From Hsuehochloa calcarea (lineage: Eukaryota; Streptophyta; Magnoliopsida; Poales; Poaceae), in the NCBI GenBank assembly GCA_036346395.1, contig CM070602.1:16997098-17061097 (forward strand): DNA of 64,000 nucleotides. Direction: 5' to 3'. Each line of letters opens with the position of its first letter. The first letter of the stretch is position 1. The position numbers were made by a program, and so were the translations under genes. This document shows positions 47,050-58,471 of the stretch, one piece after another. The notes under the pieces were generated by a model. The model ran no database searches, was not told the origin of the DNA, and was given only the letters and a program-made list of their open reading frames with translations.

Positions 47050-48006
47050 TAATTTTACAATTAGTTCAATATCTGTGCAAAGAACTTGGCGTACTCATGC
47101 CTAATCCTACAGTCGTCACAGCAGAAGACAATGTAGTGGTCCCACCCTTTCGTAATGCCGTAGTCGGTGCTTGTGCACCGGTGTCCATCCTTCGACAGCG
47201 CCCAGACCCGACCCGATAGCCCGGCCATCTTCTACATCGCCGCCTGGACCGCGTCCGCGTGAGCCTTTGGCACCACTTGCAATTCCCAGTTTGTCCTCTT
47301 GGCGTCTCGCACCCGCCAAGCCGGGTCACCCTCGACCTGGCTGTTGTATTGCTTCCAAAGGCCGCGCGCCTCACTGGCCGTGTAGAGGAAGAGGCCGAGC
47401 ATGTAGGCCATGGCCTTGTGGCCGGCGACAGCCCCTCGTTCGAGGAATACGAGGCCGCACTGCATGTCTGGTGCACGAAGACGAGCGTGAGGTTGATGAT
47501 GAAGCAAGCCTCCGGGTTGCCAGCGCCGGCCAGGTGGTTGACGACTGCGAGTTAGTGGTCGTTGTCATGCCACTTCATCGCCTCCTCCTGCTCAAGTGCC
47601 ACACACCTCCCCACAGCACGCTCCTTAGACACCTTGTACATGGTCTTACAACCCCCACAGCACACTCCTTAGACACCTTGTACATGGTCTTACAACTCCA
47701 ATATACGTACACAATTCAAGACATCAGAATTACTCCATAAGAGAAAATTGAAATTAAGGCCAAATTAAGGGCATTGTTGCTAGTCAAATTAGCGACATGT
47801 TTCTCTAGTCAAATTAAAAGGCCAACATGCATGCATGCATGGATTGGTTGACACAACAAACAGTAGTATGTGGCTCATAGGCTGCAGAGGTCAGCCATGG
47901 GCTAAGGCGAGCTCGCGGCCACAAGGCCGACGATGTTGACGACGACATTGTGAGGAAGAGCGACGGCGATCGCCGACCTCCTCGCCATGGTCCTCGCCGT
48001 CATGCT
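47050..48006 (-). pseudogene. Captured F-box / Sel1-like host gene fragment inside the CACTA element
   Basis: From ATG at about 48006 the minus strand reads MTARTMARRSAIAVALPHNV and VVNIVGLVAASSP, the start of an F-box (LPxxVVxxI), then a stop and PMADLCSL. A later block (47640 downward) reads AVGRCVALEQEEAMKWHDND, HLAGAGNPEACFIINLTLVF, LERGAVAGHKAMAYMLGLFL (Sel1-like repeat signature), then RVWALSKDGHRCTSTDYGIT and IVFCCDDCRIRHEYAKFF. This is the layout of plant F-box proteins related to At1g67623/At2g35280, which act as substrate adaptors in SCF ubiquitin ligases. Stops (about 47905, 47555, 47240) and a 1-base deletion near 47470 break it, and the middle of the F-box exon is missing. A 44-bp tandem duplication lies at 47609-47696. 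Confidence 0.7.
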
Positions 48007-49238
48007 TCGTGTGCTCACCACGGCGCGCGTCGTACGATCTGTGAGTTTTCAATACCGTAGTGATCGAGTTTTTTTAACTCTACTAGTTGTTGATGGAGGG
48101 TGTGAAAGACATGGTCGTTCTTTTAAAATGTATCACAAACCAAGACGAATCGTAACGTCGGCGCATGAGAGGAAGAGACGCATCGTAACGTCTCTGCGCG
48201 AGATGAAGAGACGCGTCGCACAGGAACCTAAGGGCTTAAACATATCACAGACGGTTCTAACCACAAACCGTCTATGATACCAAATTATCACAGACCGTTC
48301 TTGTTAAGAACCGTCTGTGAATTATCACAGACAGTTATATTTAAAACCCGTCTGTGATATTTATTAATATCATAGATGGTTATTGTTAAGAACAGTCTAT
48401 GATATTTCACAGATGGTTTTCAACATGAATTGTATGTGATATTACATCTTCAAAGACGGTTTTACCGTAGCCAGTAACACAAACGTGTGCTAAACCAAAT
48501 CTGTGTATGATTGTATTTAATACTGATGGTTCTGAGGAACCGTCTGTGATGATGTGTCCAATATAGCCATTTTGTAGTAGTGACGCCTGATCAAGTTATA
48601 AGGTTGGAGTCCAACCAATGCTTGGAAGTCGGCTAAGGCTCATAGAATTTCCTTGATAAATATAAAATCCTAAAAGAAGTCATTAAGTGATTTAGGTCCC
48701 ATGTATCGGTGAGACTTATGTCTGCTCAGAGCGAACCCCGTGTTTATGCGTAGGTCTCACTTGGCTATCATGGAACTTCCTCGGTAAATAGGAAGTAATA
48801 ACTGAAAGAATCAGTAGAGCAGTGGTGATATGTTCCCAAGTAGATGATAGCAGTTCAATCATCAATCGACATCTTATAGACTCTGGCTATCATTCATCGC
48901 CATCCGCTCCCCATAGAAGGACCAATTGTAACCCGAAGATGGGTCATAGGTTTCAACCTGACTGGGTGATCGCTCCCATTTAGGTAACCATTAAAGAATG
49001 TTCCTACGAACATTCTCTCCTCCTGTTGGAGTCTTAACTCCTTGCACCAGTAGACTTTTGAGAGCCCGATCCCTCTCGCCCCCGCTCCAGATCAAACAAG
49101 TCACTTGACCTTAAGTCTAACTAGCAACCCAAAACTTCACCACTAGACCAAACAAATAGAGTTGAGATTTATTTGTTGTGGTTTGTAGTATTTGCTTTAT
49201 TCCAACTATCATGGGATGTACTTCATTTCATCTGAAGT

Positions 49239-49402
49239 ATTTCCTTCATCAACTTCCTTGGTTATACTTCGTCTGAAGTGTTTTCTTCATCAACTTCTTT
49301 GGTTATACTTCGTCTGAAGTATTTCATTTGTCAACTTCTTTGGTTATACTTCGTCTGAAGTATTTCCTTCATCAACTTCCTTTGATATACTTCGTTTGTA
49401 GT
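49239..49402 (+). repeat. 41-bp minisatellite, 4 units
   Basis: Units of ATTTCCTTCATCAACTTCCT + TGGTTATACTTCGTCTGAAGT start at 49239, 49280, 49321 and 49362, exactly 41 bp apart. A partial fifth unit starts at 49403. It lies in the LTR body of copy A. Confidence 0.92.
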
Positions 49403-51560
49403 ATTTCCTTAATCAACTCTAGATGAGTGTGTTTTGGTCTCATCTGAAGTACTCCCTTCTTCCAAGATACTATTAGCTATGTTTGCTTTCATTTGAAGTG
49501 TTTCATTTGGTTTGAATATGTTTGAGTTTATTGGATTTCATTTGCTTACTTTCAGATATTCCTAGGTTCAATCGTATTCTATGCAGATAGAATCTGAAGC
49601 TATGATGAGACAACAGTCCAAGACAAAGCAAGAACAAGATTGTCATAACATTGAAAAGAATGATTATCAGCAAATTGAGCGAGATGATTACCAGAACATT
49701 GAGCACGAATAGGACTAAGGTTATTAGAATATTGAGCAATGCGAATCAATACTTTGATCAATTTGCACATACTTGTGAAATGCAATTATATTGTTTTACA
49801 TTATGAAATTGCATTGATATGATTTATCTAATTATGTTGGTCTAAGTTCATAGTTAATGCCTTAATGATAATTATGTATAAATTTCCAACCCTTGAACTA
49901 GAACGTTATCCTTGTCACCCTAGATTAATGGGATACCTAATAGCCACTAATTACATACTTAAAAAGTCATGCTTAGCTTTGTGCAGTATCATGGTCATGT
50001 GGGCAATGAATTGCCCGACATCACTTAACCATTTGAAAATGAGATTGGGCCGTCGAGGCTGGAACCTAGCTGATATGATGAGCTAGAAGAGTAATTTTTA
50101 AACAAAAAAAAAGTAAAAACAGATTTCGACTCGGTGACTGGAAAGAGTGGTGGGTGCTAGGGGCATGACAGAGTGGGTATGGGGAAGTACCGCCGTGTCA
50201 ATTAAGGACCCGAATCTTGTGATGATCTATCATGTAAGAACAGTGCAACAACAAGTCTATAATGTAAGATCTAGCTGATTAATTTGTTCGCCTCAGTGTC
50301 GCTTTCATCATCCCACTCATGTGGCACGTATTATAGTGTTAGTGGACAACCACTTCGGAGTGGTGCAACTATAATACATTAGGAAATCACTATAGCGCAA
50401 AAGAGGGTTATGAAGGGTGACATAAACTGTGGTCTTAGTGGACAACCAACTGGAGGACTGAAGTACAAAGGAAGGCGCGATTGTATTCCATTTGGAAACC
50501 ATCCTCTGTAGCGAACCTAGCGGATGGAGCTACGTTGGGTAGGGTATTGTAAAGGCCTTGTGACAATCAACTTCATTGCACACCTATGGAAGTGTGTTTG
50601 GGACAATATAAATTGATTATCTCTTGTGGATAAAGTGTACAAACTCCGCAGAGTAAGAAAACTATCTAGATAGCCGTGCTCATGTTCATGAACGGTGTCG
50701 AGAACTTGCTTGAAGTAGCTTTCATTTTTACAAAATAATTTATGGGTGGTATGAAAAGATTAGTGGAAACACAAAGAATTAGGATGGCCTGGTCGAGGAC
50801 CAGTGATAATTACGGGATGTGACTCGAGAAAGAATATGAAATGATATAGGAGATGGAATCTCCACTAGTACTTTACAACAAAAACTTAGTTTATAAAACC
50901 TATGTTAGTTAAAATGCTAAGTCTCAGGAAATTGCTACTACTTAATCTAATTCAAAACTGGCTTTGTGCAAATAAAAGAACCATGAACCTCCCTTGATAG
51001 CCTTGCATATATAATAATTACATTGTGTGTTGGCTCGTGAGTACGGTTGTGTACTGATGCTCGCTATTTATATTCTTTTAGTTAGTAAGTATAAAAGAAG
51101 GCTACATGGATAAATTATAAGTATTGGTCAAGACTGAAGATTAAGAATGCCAATAACTAGGTCGCGAGCCCAAGTCGATTGCCTGTGGGCATATCGTGAG
51201 GGTCCCACGTGTTGCATTTCAATTCCACTTCCGCTGCTGATTCTTTAAAGGTATTTGGCCTGGTCGGCCATTCTGAAAGACAAACACCATAAGGTATATC
51301 TACACTTTGTTTATTATTATGCAATAGTTTTACATTTTCATGATATATGTTGATATCCAATGATGTAATTGTGAGCACTAGCTACTGATTCAGGGACTGG
51401 TGCTGTGAACACAGAGGATTCCAAATGTTAAATTTGTGGTCCGACAGTAATCTTCCGTGAGTTACGTGCTATCTGCTCGACTGTTCACGGTAACCGATGC
51501 TGACACATCGGAGTAAAGTTTGATTCCTTCTTTGTGCTATTCACATCCAAAGATGAGCTA

Positions 51561-51815
51561 CTCACTCCAGTAAAAAAGTAAGTCACCTTAAGATGTGCAC
51601 AACTAAATCGTATCAATTTTGACCAAAGATATTATTTAAAACATTTGGTTTGGATATATAAAAATGGTATAAATAAATTTGTCACGAAAAATATTTTCAT
51701 AAGATTACTTTTTTACAACTTTTTTCAAAAATATGATAATAAAATTTAGTGGTCAAAGTGACATCTTTTTTACTTTGAAAAGTTAAAAACGACTTACTTT
51801 TGTGGCTATAGGGAG
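51561..51815. mobile_element. Stowaway-like MITE (255 bp)
   Basis: Terminal inverted repeats CTCACTCCAGTAAAAAAGTA and, inverted, CTCCCTATAGCCACAAAAGT share the Stowaway CTCCCTCC-like start and an AAAAGTAAGTC core. TA dinucleotides flank both ends (51559-51560, 51816-51817). It is AT-rich and non-coding. Confidence 0.7.
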
Positions 51816-51817
51816 TA

Positions 51818-52500
51818 AAATAGAGAGACTCACAGTGGATCTTGCATAAATAATCTACTAACAGTTTGTCCTCAAGCAGCTGTTCCTGTTTGAGGACAAG
51901 CAGAAGGCCACAATCGGTAAGGAATTATTTTGCCTGGGTTAATGAGATCTGGCCACAGGGAAAAGAAATTTATGATGTAGGCCTTGCCGCTATTTGTTGT
52001 GCCATTTGGAAATTTTGAGGGCAAGATTCTCAAATCTCCTGCGGAGGTGATCTTTTTGGTCTGTTCTTTTATGCGGTATTGGGTAGGTCTGCAGAAAGGG
52101 GCTTCGAAGGAAGTACTGGTCGAGGGAGCGACCTAGCTGATGCAAACGGCGCTACGAACCAAATTTATCGGTACTAGTCAGTATATACTACTCTGTCATC
52201 TAAAATGGTACGAAGTAGTATTACATTTCGTACTAGCTGTTATCTCGATACCGAATAGTACCGGCAAAATTGATAATACCGTCTATCAAACTCATCCAAG
52301 TACATGTTATATTTAATCCCATGACTACAAGTAAAATTTAGTGTAAATACAATTAAACATATATACTTATAAATATATATTATTATATTAAACTCTGGAA
52401 TGGTACACCGGTAAAGATCGATTCCGTACTGTACTATTTTAAGAGTCAAACCGGTATGATCTCCAAAATAGTATTAACAAGTATGCTGATAACCGCACAA
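51818..52500. other. AT-rich intergenic sequence
   Basis: No coding domain. About 52160-52480 has several GGTAC-containing short inverted motifs that could be MITE debris, but no clear ends. Confidence 0.3.
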
Positions 52501-52858
52501 GAGACTACGTCGACCCAGGTGATGCTACTTCCAGACCCTTCAGAGATTCCCGTGCTGTAATGGCCTAATGGGAGACGAAGATGCTGTACTTGAGTGATCC
52601 AAAAGGAGATAAGGTTTGTGCTGGAGGTCGAAGAAGGTCAGAGCTCTTCATCGGCAAAAAAAAAATTACAACGCTTGTGTCGTCTGCAGATTTTTGGTTC
52701 CTCAGAACTTAGGTAAATGCCTTGTAGTAGGTTTTATGAGATGTTGTTTGTAATTCTGCTTCGCCTTCTTAAGACTCTATCCTCTACCTCAGCACTCTGT
52801 AAGACCGAATGGTTATTTCCGTGCTTAATGGAAAATGGGAAACCGATTTAAAAAAAAG
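52500..52858 (+). mobile_element. Possible LINE 3' tail
   Basis: The stretch ends in AATGGAAAATGGGAAACCGA followed by a short A run (52851-52857). It carries TGTTTGTAATTCTGCTTCGC-type text typical of the 3' ends of plant LINEs. No RT domain or flanking duplication was identified. Confidence 0.3.
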
Positions 52859-53251
52859 TTAGAAAAGCCGCCTAGTTAATGGATCTGTTTGGTGAGCACA
52901 GTAGCTAAACAGAGAAAGAAACACCATTAGCATGGTGTATTCAGTACAATGCAACAAAGGAAGGCACACGTTGCCGAAATGATTGATCACTCCAATTGCT
53001 TCTTTGGCACTCTGCTTTTCCAAGGATAATATTTCCTGTACTGTATTACGAAACCTGGAATTCTGGCAGATGTGAGTAATGGATGCATGCGTTCCTGTTG
53101 CCATTATGAAACATATGTCCTGAAGGATGATTAATTCCTTCTTGTAGTCCGATTGGAATTGTGCAACTTAAAAGTATTTTTACTCTGGTCAGTGTGGTAA
53201 ACACGTGGGCAACCTTGTGCACCAAAGGCACGTCCAGATCATCCTTAATTA
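52859..53251. other. No recognisable feature
   Basis: Short frames only; no domain or repeat recognised. Confidence 0.3.
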
Positions 53252-53281
53252 TCTCTACTACTTAAAAAAATTAGAGTTGGT
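53252..53281 (+). mobile_element. Candidate Helitron 5' terminus
   Basis: TCTCTACTACTTAAAAAAAT preceded by A fits the grass Helitron 5' consensus TCTMTAYTAMYH. The sequence downstream contains a host F-box gene fragment, as captured fragments often are in grass Helitrons. I could not find a convincing 3' hairpin plus CTRR end, so the element cannot be delimited. Confidence 0.4.
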
Positions 53282-53398
53282 AGTCGTCCGTCCTCCCTAC
53301 CCTCTTTGGTGTCCATTGGATCGGCAAGCGAAGCACCGACAACCCAGATTGCAGCACGCGGCCATCAACTGCCTCCGCCGCCGCACTTCTTCACTGTA

Positions 53399-54227
53399 TC
53401 AAAACCGTAGCCTCCTCCTTAAGGAGTGGTGGTTGGTGCGTCCATCCAGCAGCGATTGTGGGAACTTGGCCGGTATATGCTCCCAATGGCCCGCATCCAC
53501 TATATACGTCATTAGCCCAAGCAGCGAGAGCATCTCCAGGTACAGCCTGGAGTCGCAGAACGCCATCTTCAACGAGCAAAGGTTTGCGGCAAGCATCATC
53601 TGGTGCACGGACCATTTATCCTCCCTAGAATCATAGACCTCAGTGGGAGCGTCTTGTCTCCATACACATCGCTCGCAGTGATTACCTTTAACGACTGGTG
53701 TTTCTTATCGACTGCAAGCACCACCTGTCGCTGCTGGTTGTAATGCATGTCCAGGATCACCCGCCAGGCCTGATGAGCGGGTTGCCAACGACGGTGCGGG
53801 ATCCGGCTCTGTCGTTCCTGGAGAAGCAGACAAGACCGACCAATGAGCCAACGAGCCAGAGGTCCCTGGCGGGGAGGAAACCGAATGGGAGCTTGTAGCG
53901 GGCGCGGAGGGGCAAGATGAGCACGCTGCACTGCAGCGGGGAGTGCCCAGCGCCCCTCCAGAAAGTGAGGAGGCAACACACGTGGGAGGGGACCCCGGCG
54001 TGTGTGGCGAGGAAGGTGAGGTCGTGGAGGATGGAGTCCCAGTGGAGGGAGACGGGGCGGAGGCAGAAGAGGAGGATGGGCGGGACGCGGGTGAGCACCT
54101 AGTGGAGGACGTTGTTGGGGAGCGCGGCCCAGACGCGGGCGTCCATCCTACCATAGGCATGGAGGAACGACGCAACATAGGAGGCCTTGATGGAAGGGCA
54201 TGTGGCGGCCGCGGGTGCCGCGGTCTC
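53399..54227 (-). pseudogene. F-box gene remnant, 3' part (split by LTR insertion)
   Basis: Minus-strand frame from the insertion junction: ETAAPAAATCPSIKASYVAS, RMDARVWAALPNNVLH, stop, VLTRVPPILLFCLRPVSLHW (F-box helix region), CLLTFWRGAGHSPLQCSV, LPFGFLPARDLWLVGSLVGL. After a frameshift near 53765 it continues VILDMHYNQQRQVVLAVDKK and SLKVITASDVYGDKTLP. After another near 53640 it continues with a VYDSREDKWSVHQMM-like stretch and CDSRLYLEMLSLLGLMTYIV. This matches plant F-box proteins with a kelch-like or F-box-associated C-terminus (SCF substrate adaptors). Similarity ends at about 53440, so the 3' end is lost. An amber stop in the F-box and at least two frameshifts make it a pseudogene. 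The first exon part is at 58472-58563. Confidence 0.72.
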
Positions 54228-57200
54228 TGTAACAGCCCAAGATTCTTAAGTTGGATTAGTTAAGTATCTAATGTGCATTTATAAAATTTAAACTTTTTAA
54301 AACTTTTTGTTGCAGCAAATAGGTTTCAAGTGTGGGAATATTTTAGTTGGACTCTATATTCCTTGATATGCTTTGGTTGGAGTTTCTGAAATTTATTGGA
54401 GGTTATTTGGTTTCTATTTTATTTGAATACTCAGTTTGAATTTGAATTTAAAATACAAACAAATCAAGTGAATAGTGTTGGGAAATATTTTTCCTAGGTT
54501 CTGAAACATATTATAGACTCACCCTAAAAATTCCATAATTTTGTAGAAATTTTTTGCTAGGTTAAAATAGCTAGTAAACCAAGAAAATCATAGTTAAACA
54601 TATAACTCCAATCAAAGGTACAAATAAAAGCAAAAGTAAATCCTTATGTACTTCTCTAGAAAATAATTTATTTAAACCTTACAATATTTATCATAAATAA
54701 ATATAAATTTTCTCAAATTTTTAGACCTCAAATCAACCTTGATAAAATTCATTTACCAATTATAAAAGCTTTGCAATAAATGAATTAAAAACAAGAAATC
54801 AAATTGTGAACAGTGATTTTAGAAAAAAAATTATGTGTACTAGGTCATCCCAGTAACACCTCTACCAAATTTTAGATTTTTATAAATTTATTTGTTATTT
54901 TTAGAAATTTGGTCAAAGTAGAGGGGTTTAAAAACCAAATCATCCTTTTTCTATTGGACCGACCGGACCCATTTGTACTGTAGCGACCGAACCCGAACCG
55001 ACTTGACTGCACCGAATTCGTTCGTTCCCACTGGGCCCTGGACCGACACGCACCACTTCACCATCTTCCGCTGACTGGCGGGCCCGATCACTCGCCAGGC
55101 CTTCTTCTTCAGCGGCGCCTCGCCAGGTTCGCGCGACCGTCTCGACCACGCCGGTGATCCCCGTTGCCGGCCGTCGAATCGCAGGGTTCACACCCCTCCA
55201 GGAGCCGAAGCCCTCGACCAATTCTGGCTTTGGTCCACCGGAGCCCAGCGCCTAGGCATTCTTCTCCGGTTCCGGCCGCCACCGCCTCCCTCGCTACTAC
55301 TTCTTCTCCGATGCCTCCCTTTCCAATTCCTTCCTACTTGAGCATCTAGTAGACCCCCTCTATCTTCCCCGATCACTCATATGTACTCTATTCCTCCACA
55401 GCAACCCCGCGAGGACCTCCACCGCGCCACCCTTGGCCATCGCCGCCGTCCTACCTCAGTGCCTCCCCGTTGAAGCCAACCTCACCGGTGAGTTCCCCAT
55501 GCCCCAGGGCTACCCATGCTTCCCCTGACTCGGCCCCGTTCCTCTCTGGCACCGTCGCGCCGTTTCTTCTCCACGACCGACCTTCGCTCGCCTTAGTTGC
55601 GTCGCCATAGTGCCGTCGAGCCCTAAGACCACAACCTCTAGCTTCCATGTACTCCGGGCAACCCATTTTTGGGTTCGCCTTAGCCTCACCGCTGCCCAAC
55701 CGCCGGCGATGAACGCCGCCCCAAGCCTCCCCTGACTGCTTCTGTAGCTCCCTCTCCGTGTTCTTTCTCTGTGCCTATGTCTGAACTGAAGAGCAACCAG
55801 ATGATCAGTTGGCTAAGTTTGGTTATGAACTAATTGATCACCCTTTTATAATTGACAAATGATAGATGGATTTAGTGGGAACTTTAGTGTCACATCTATA
55901 AAAATCTCTTGGTTGAACTGATGGCAGAAAGGAGATGGTATTTAGAAGAGAAGTGGTTTTGTCAGTAGAACTCTTTTGCTAAACCATCTAGCTTTTGTTA
56001 CCCAGCTTTGTGTTGTCAATTGAGTCACTCCAATGAGTTAGCAAATTTTGAAAGGAGAGTTCAAAGAAAGTAGCCAGCTGTAACTCAAATCAGAAAAACT
56101 TCTTGTTGTAGGATATGTGAACAGTATAGATAATATGATCAGATTGGTCAATGAACTAATAACCTTGCTGATTCTAGAAGATAACAATGTCCTAGACTCA
56201 TTAAGCCATTGAACCTTATCTAACTAGCAGCACAAATAGTAGTCATAGGAAGCCAACCATTCCATAGTGTTTCCCTTATACATGCATACATAGCACTATG
56301 TCTCATATAGTAAGATGCACAGATAGTTAGTTAGGTGATTAGTGGATAAGTGATGCATCTGTCAAATACATTAGTGAGTCAATTCAGTAGGGGATTAGTA
56401 GAAATGAATAATGACATTACAGTTAGTCAATTCCATGATTGAACTAGTTGTAGTTGATCAAGTATACCTAGAATGCCTAGAGAGAGTGCTTGTGAGTACT
56501 AGGTGTCCTGTTAAGAAAAACAACACTTTAGCAAACAAGAAGTTTGATTAAACTTCATAGATTCCTAATAAATTGAAGTGAACTCCAATTGAACCAAAAA
56601 TTATCACCTAAATACGTCTAAAATTATTTTCTATCTTCTGTATTAATTTCATAATTTGTGAAGACTTTTAGGAATTCTGGTGTTTACTCGATGCTTTTGA
56701 TTTGCCAGTTCTTACCGTTAGATGACGATGATTCAGAGTGCAATTAAGAAGTTCGTGTGAATGTCCAGAGTTCTAGCAAATAAAGGCAAGAAGTTCCTCC
56801 TTTGATGCACGTTGATCCTATTATTTGTGCATGCTAATATTTCAAAGTTTCAACTGTATGTATGCATGCTATGTTGGCAAGTTATTTCTCACTCGCGATA
56901 GTTTACCTAAGTAGTTACTTGAACTGTAGGTAAATATCCATCCTTTACCACTGAGCCTAGGTTTTTATCCGCTGTGACTTAGAGTTCGCTGGATGGGTTC
57001 TAGTCACATTATATTAAGTATACGAGTTTTGTCGCTTAGGTATGCTTAGCACGGTAAACTGGGAATCATCGCATTAGCGATGGTTGTTACAACACCACCT
57101 TATATAACTGAGTCATGATCCTCATGTATGTATCATATTTGGAAAAATTAAAAATGAAAACAAAAAGATTTAGACTTGGGCACATTGGTTGAATGGTGTG

Positions 57201-58471
57201 GTTATTGGTATGTGGTAGCGTGCCCGAGTCAACAAGGACCGAACATCTTGTTACACTGGACCAAGCAATATTGCGTGCTAACCACATGAGGGTATATGAG
57301 ACCCCTCTTGACTTAGTACTTTGGAGTGTGTTAGCTCCGGGTCGCAGGAGGAGGGTTGTGTGTGTTGGGTGAAAAAGGATCTCTGTGTTGGGTGTGCGGT
57401 GGTGGGGTTCCGGGTAGGTTCTCCACCTCGAGGGGTATCGCAGTTGTCCAAGGCTTTACCCGTGAGGGGTAGTTGACCGATGTTTTACGATGACCCTGAC
57501 ACAACGTGTGGGTCTCTATCCATATGGGCGACTCGTAGTTAATACATAATATTTGGAAAACGTCTCGAAGGACTTAGCCTTGCCGGCATACCTAAGGAAG
57601 TGTGCTTCATCACGTGGCAAAAGAGGCGGTCTGACATGTGGGTACATTGGTACACCCCTGCAGGGTTTTAAACTATTCGAATAGCCTCGTCCTAGGTTAT
57701 GGACACGCTTGGAAAGGTCTTTCGAGAGTTAGACTATGATTATGATAAAACTTGAGAATGAGTGGTACGAATGGGTAATTCGTACTATTGTTGTGGTGAC
57801 TAAGGTTAGTCACTTCCAGGATTATATTTATTCTTATTGTTGTTGTCTCTGATATTTCAACTGTTAAAATTGGTTTAGCAAATTGCTTTCAATCTACTAC
57901 AGTATTACAAAGAAATTATGGCTTTACGCTGAAAATAAACTCTACAGCCATCTCCTTTGAATTAAGCCTGCATGTAGCTTATAGGTTTGTTATTCGTAAA
58001 TCTTGTGGAGTACATTCGTGTACTCACTGTTTGCTTTTATTTACTAATCTGGACAGCAGGTATTGAGATCAAATCGAGTAAGGAAATATGCGCAGGAACG
58101 TCGATTTGCTATGGTTTCAACCCAGTCGGTTGCCCTGTGGGTTATGGCAAGCCATTGGGACTTCATTAATGGTTAATTCATGATTTTATTTCGGTTTATT
58201 TATTGATTTTCGCTGCGTACTTGATATTTATATTGTTATTTGGCAATTCGACCCTTTTTATGAAACTGAACCTTGTAAGTTCAATATGTTGTAAATAATA
58301 AAGTTTTTAATTTGTAAGCACTTGTGTACGGATTGATATTGATGTTTGTGATGGTGTATGTGTACCGCTCCTGAGAGGTACATAATACTCGAGATGCGGA
58401 ATATTTGATTTATGATGCTAGAGTCAAGTGAATAACTAAGCATTACAAACTAAATACCCTGAGCTCTTACC
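54228..58471 (+). mobile_element. 4.24-kb solo-LTR-like insertion (copy C) in the F-box gene, TSD GTCTC
   Basis: It starts TGTAACAGCCCAAG at 54228, as in the other long-LTR copies, and ends CTCTTACC at 58471. It is flanked by perfect GTCTC duplications (54223-54227, 58472-58476). Its layout matches copies E and A: AT-rich head, GC-rich block 54940-55760, AT-rich body, and the conserved tail at 57100-58100 including GAGTACATTCGTGTACTCAC. The 3' end differs from the CCGACA of copies A and B, so it is a subfamily variant or the end is mutated. No internal coding domain was found. Confidence 0.75.

Larger units (their letters stand above)
44222..48582 (-). mobile_element. Complete CACTA (En/Spm) element with captured host gene, TSD ACG
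   Basis: Ends are CACTACTACACAGAGGG (44222) and, inverted, CACTACTACAAAATGGC (48582), flanked by the 3-bp duplication ACG (44219-44221, 48583-48585). These are the defining features of CACTA elements. Both subterminal regions are filled with ATCACAGACGGTT-type repeats in both orientations. Inside, on the minus strand, are Ulp1-like exons (44.94-46.11 kb) and a captured F-box/Sel1-like gene (47.05-48.01 kb), plus a foldback repeat (46.35-46.78 kb). No transposase (TNPD/TNP2) core is present, so it is non-autonomous. It is inserted in long-LTR copy A. Confidence 0.93.
33381..51446 (+). mobile_element. Composite long-LTR gypsy copy A with nested insertions, TSD GTAAT
   Basis: It starts TGTAACACACC at 33381 and ends GGTCCGACA at 51446, the start and end seen in other copies. 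Both ends are flanked by GTAAT (33376-33380, 51447-51451). The LTR pieces are 33381-35184 (AT-rich head and GC-rich block), 43243-44221 and 48586-51446 (AT-rich body and the conserved tail also seen at 5.9-7.3 kb and 57.1-58.4 kb). Interruptions are a gypsy element (35185-43242) and a CACTA element (44222-48582). A short stretch at 43250-43300 resembles 35110-35165, so the inner junction may involve recombination rather than a clean insertion. With these removed the unit is about 5.6 kb, longer than copies at 3.7 and 4.2 kb. Confidence 0.6.

Noticed and set aside
54940..55740. Proline-rich frames and apparent short ORFs
   Set aside because: GC-rich block of the LTR copy inserted in the F-box gene.
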